From positions 49,152 to 113,151 of the forward strand of contig WRHV01000002.1 in NCBI GenBank assembly GCA_009783065.1: a stretch of 64,000 nt of DNA, written 5' to 3'. Under the pieces are notes generated by a model. It did no database searches. It had not been told where the DNA came from and saw nothing but the letters and a program-made list of their open reading frames with translations. The first letter of the stretch is position 1, and each line of letters begins with the position of its first letter. The translations under genes were made by a program, and so were the position numbers. This stretch comes from Betaproteobacteria bacterium (GTDB lineage: Bacteria > Pseudomonadota > Gammaproteobacteria > Burkholderiales > Burkholderiaceae). Positions 61,758 to 64,000 of the stretch are shown here, in pieces.

Positions 61758-61874
61758 AATAATTTACCCAAAATCGTAAAAATGGAAGAAAATAATACTT
61801 TTGGACATGACTTTCAATCTGCTGCTCAATAAACAGCATGACAAATCAATTTATATCTTTTAAAGACAAAAATC

Positions 61875-63110
61875 ATGGTAGCGCCATCTCTCGATAAAAT
61901 CACATCATTCATCCCTCCTAAACGTACCCTGATGGGCCCAGGCCCTTCCAACATCAATCCCCGTGTACTATCGGCCATGAGTTTACCGGTTATCGGGCAC
62001 TTGGATCCTGCATTCGCAGGCATGATGGAAGAGCTGAAAGTCCTATTGCGCTATGTATTCCAAACCGAAAATTCGCTGACTTATCCCATTTCCGGCCCGG
62101 GTTCGATCGGGATGGAAAATTGTTTTGTTAATATGGTTACGCCAGGAGACAAAGTCATTGTCTGTCGCAACGGGGTCTTTGGCGGACGCATGATTGAAAA
62201 TGTCGAACGCAGCGGCGGCATCCCTGTCATCATTGATGACGAGTGGGGTAAGCCGGTTGACCCGAACAAGCTGGAAGATACCCTCAAGCAGCATCCGGAT
62301 GCCCGAATCGTTGCTTTTGTTCATGCAGAAACTTCAACCGGTTGTGAATCAGACGCAAAATTGCTGGCGCAGATTGCCCATAAACATGATGCGCTGGTTA
62401 TTGTGGATACAGTAACTTCTTTAGGCGGCTGTCCTGTACTGGTCGATGAATGGGAACTGGATGCTGTTTATTCGGCGACGCAAAAATGCCTCTCCTGTGC
62501 CCCGGGCCTTTCCCCTGTGACCTTTTCCGAGCGAGTAGTCGATTATGTCAAAAACCGGAAAACCAAGGTGCAAAGCTGGTTCATGGATTTGAATCTGATC
62601 TTAAATTACTGGGGCAACACAGCCCGCACTTACCACCACACCGCGCCCATCAATGCCCTTTATGGGTTGCATGAAGCACTGATCCTGATAAAGCAGGAAG
62701 GACTTGAGAAGGCTTGGGCACGTCATACCGGGCATTACCACGCGCTGAAAGCGGGACTGGAAGCGCTTGGCCTGCATTTCCTGGTAAAAGAGGAAAACCG
62801 CCTGCCTCAGATGAATCTGATTGTCGTGCCGGAAGGGATTAATGAAGCCGCCGTCAGACAGGAACTCTTAGATGAATTCAATCTGGAAATTGGCGCCGGC
62901 TTGGGACCGCTGGCCGGCAAGGTCTGGCGCTTTGGCCTGATGGGGTACACAGCAGAGCAGGAAAATGTGATGTTGTGCCTGTCCGCACTGAGTTCGATTC
63001 TTTCCCGAATGGGATACCCGGTCAAAGCTGGCGAAGCAGAAGCCGCCGCACATAAAGCCTATGCTTCTCAGCATGAAACCGCTGCGCAAATGGCGACTCA
63101 AAAAGCCTGA
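61875..63110 (+). CDS. Alanine/serine-glyoxylate aminotransferase (class V, PLP)
   Basis: 411-residue pyridoxal-phosphate enzyme that converts glyoxylate to glycine with an amino donor. Family marks: LMGPGPSNINPRVLSAM at the N-terminus, the HLDPAFAGMMEE segment, SGPGSIGMENCFVN, VHAETSTGCESD, VDTVTSLGG, and the PLP-binding lysine K204 in SATQKCLS. AGXT-type and SGAT-type enzymes share these marks, so the amino donor is unclear. It lies 170 bp after the reductase gene and ends in a terminator shared with the convergent tartronate-semialdehyde reductase gene. In an oxalate consumer it would control glyoxylate. Confidence 0.92.
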   Translation: MVAPSLDKITSFIPPKRTLMGPGPSNINPRVLSAMSLPVIGHLDPAFAGMMEELKVLLRYVFQTENSLTYPISGPGSIGMENCFVNMVTPGDKVIVCRNGVFGGRMIENVERSGGIPVIIDDEWGKPVDPNKLEDTLKQHPDARIVAFVHAETSTGCESDAKLLAQIAHKHDALVIVDTVTSLGGCPVLVDEWELDAVYSATQKCLSCAPGLSPVTFSERVVDYVKNRKTKVQSWFMDLNLILNYWGNTARTYHHTAPINALYGLHEALILIKQEGLEKAWARHTGHYHALKAGLEALGLHFLVKEENRLPQMNLIVVPEGINEAAVRQELLDEFNLEIGAGLGPLAGKVWRFGLMGYTAEQENVMLCLSALSSILSRMGYPVKAGEAEAAAHKAYASQHETAAQMATQKA

Positions 63111-63130
63111 GAATATCTCTTTTCAAATAC

Positions 63131-63164
63131 AAAAAAGCCCGAAAATGTTTTTTCGGGCTTTTTT
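63131..63164. terminator. Bidirectional terminator between the aminotransferase and tartronate-semialdehyde reductase genes
   Basis: GCCCGAAAA (63137-63145) with TTTTCGGGC (63150-63158), flanked by six A on one side and six T on the other. Serves both convergent genes. Confidence 0.9.
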
Positions 63165-63179
63165 CTTTTATTTTGTTTT

Positions 63180-64000
63180 TCAAAACCGGTCTGCGGCATC
63201 ACCGAGCCGCTTACCAGGATTGAGCGCTTCCAGTGCCAGCAATGCTGCTGCCTGATCCGCACTGCTAAAAGTATCCTGAATATGATGATACAGTTCCGTG
63301 ACCAGGGACGTCACCGGCAATTGCAGGTTCGCATCAAACGCTGCCGCCAGCACATTATCCAAATCTTTCACCTGGCTTTTAACTTGACCTCCAGGAATGA
63401 AATTTCGATCCAGCATACACTGACCGTGGACTTCCAGAATACGGCTTTCAGCAAATCCACCTCTGATCGCGGCTCTGACAGCCGCAGGGTCAGCACCGCC
63501 TGCCTGTGCCAACAAAAGCGCTTCCGCGACAATACTGATGGTTCCGCCCACAATTAACTGGTTACACAGTTTGGCAAGCTGTCCACAGCCTGCAGGACCA
63601 ACCCATGTCGGGCGGCCCATGATTTTCAGTACCGATTCTGCCCGTTCAAAATCCGGCAAACTGCCGCCGACCATAATAGCCAGCGTTCCGGCCTCAGCGC
63701 CCAGGACGCCACCTGATACCGGCGCATCAAGAAATGAAACCTGATTCTTTTTGAGCAGATCGTGAATTTGTTTTGCTTCAGACTGCTTAGTGGAACTCAT
63801 GTCAATCACCAGTGTTCCAGGCTGCAATAACGGCATGATGGAAGTGATTACCTGCAGAACAACAGGCCCCGCCTCCAACATCGTGATTACAATATCAGCT
63901 GAACGTACGGCATCCGATAGTTCTGCAACCCTTGCACCTGTTTCAAGCAAAGGTTCGGCTTTTGCACGTGTACGATTCCAGGCTGTAAGAGGATATCCAG
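63180..64000 (-). CDS. 2-hydroxy-3-oxopropionate (tartronate semialdehyde) reductase, 5' end outside the window
   Basis: Beta-hydroxyacid dehydrogenase of the GlxR/GarR group that reduces tartronate semialdehyde to glycerate, the step after glyoxylate carboligase in glyoxylate assimilation. The frame stays open to the window edge (AWNRTRAKAEPL precedes the first in-frame ATG at 63950), so the gene starts beyond base 64000. Visible parts: IVITMLEAG, MSSTKQSEAKQI, the substrate motif LDAPVSGGVLGAEAGTLAIMVGG, and the catalytic lysine in CGQLAKLCNQLIVGG. The Rossmann nucleotide loop is missing from the window. Related enzymes include 3-hydroxyisobutyrate dehydrogenase; the context favours tartronate semialdehyde. 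Confidence 0.85.
   Translation of the reverse strand, partial: GYPLTAWNRTRAKAEPLLETGARVAELSDAVRSADIVITMLEAGPVVLQVITSIMPLLQPGTLVIDMSSTKQSEAKQIHDLLKKNQVSFLDAPVSGGVLGAEAGTLAIMVGGSLPDFERAESVLKIMGRPTWVGPAGCGQLAKLCNQLIVGGTISIVAEALLLAQAGGADPAAVRAAIRGGFAESRILEVHGQCMLDRNFIPGGQVKSQVKDLDNVLAAAFDANLQLPVTSLVTELYHHIQDTFSSADQAAALLALEALNPGKRLGDAADRF

Overview
The window looks like a chromosome segment of an anaerobic, oxalate-using betaproteobacterium, most likely Oxalobacter (Oxalobacteraceae, Burkholderiales). The evidence for this is gene order plus metabolism. The order rplU-rpmA-obgE-proB, CNP1-like/rppH/proS and purM / PerM-type permease / hda / HAD / pcnB / folK / panB is the betaproteobacterial arrangement. 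At the right end a formate-tetrahydrofolate ligase, a ketopantoate-reductase-family enzyme, an alanine/serine-glyoxylate aminotransferase and a tartronate-semialdehyde reductase lie together, which fits a cell living on C1 and C2 acids. The species assignment is inference.

Layout. Positions 1-12 kb are housekeeping: 3' end of pyrD, an aldo/keto reductase, an unknown gene, an M48 lipoprotein protease, glnS, an orphan NarL-type regulator, plsY, an endonuclease/exonuclease/phosphatase-fold protein, ogt-xerD, and tsaE-amiC. Positions 12-28.4 kb are accessory. The region starts at tRNA-Arg(CCG) and holds a secreted metzincin-type autotransporter, a decayed AlpA-family regulator, an 11.6-kb gene for a LapA/BapA-like adhesin of 3856 residues, a perfect FNR/ANR-type dyad upstream of it, and a broken miaB fragment. 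Positions 28.4-31.8 kb carry a three-gene membrane glycosylation operon (GT39-like transferase, polyprenyl-phosphate glycosyltransferase, flippase-like protein).

Positions 32-41.7 kb return to core genes: purM, hda, pcnB, folK, panB, carbonic anhydrase and a spermidine-synthase-like methyltransferase-fold protein. A second accessory patch (41.7-45.9 kb) has a Sel1-repeat protein, a 499-residue protein of unknown function, a small membrane protein and a wrecked IS1-family transposase, and it ends at tRNA-Arg(CCT). Positions 46-64 kb are core again: ABC-F ATPase, murJ, rplU-rpmA-obgE-proB, CNP1-like, rppH, proS, a histone-like/SWIB fusion, ffh, fhs and the glyoxylate genes.

The least expected structure is a short non-coding element of about 177 bp, present twice (7.2 kb and 52.6 kb), with terminal inverted repeats and an apparent TA target duplication. 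The proB copy sits inside the TA of the original TAA stop codon and turns it into TAG. A 10-bp remnant at the end of purM looks like an excision footprint made in the same way. No CRISPR array, rRNA, intact prophage or intact insertion sequence was found.
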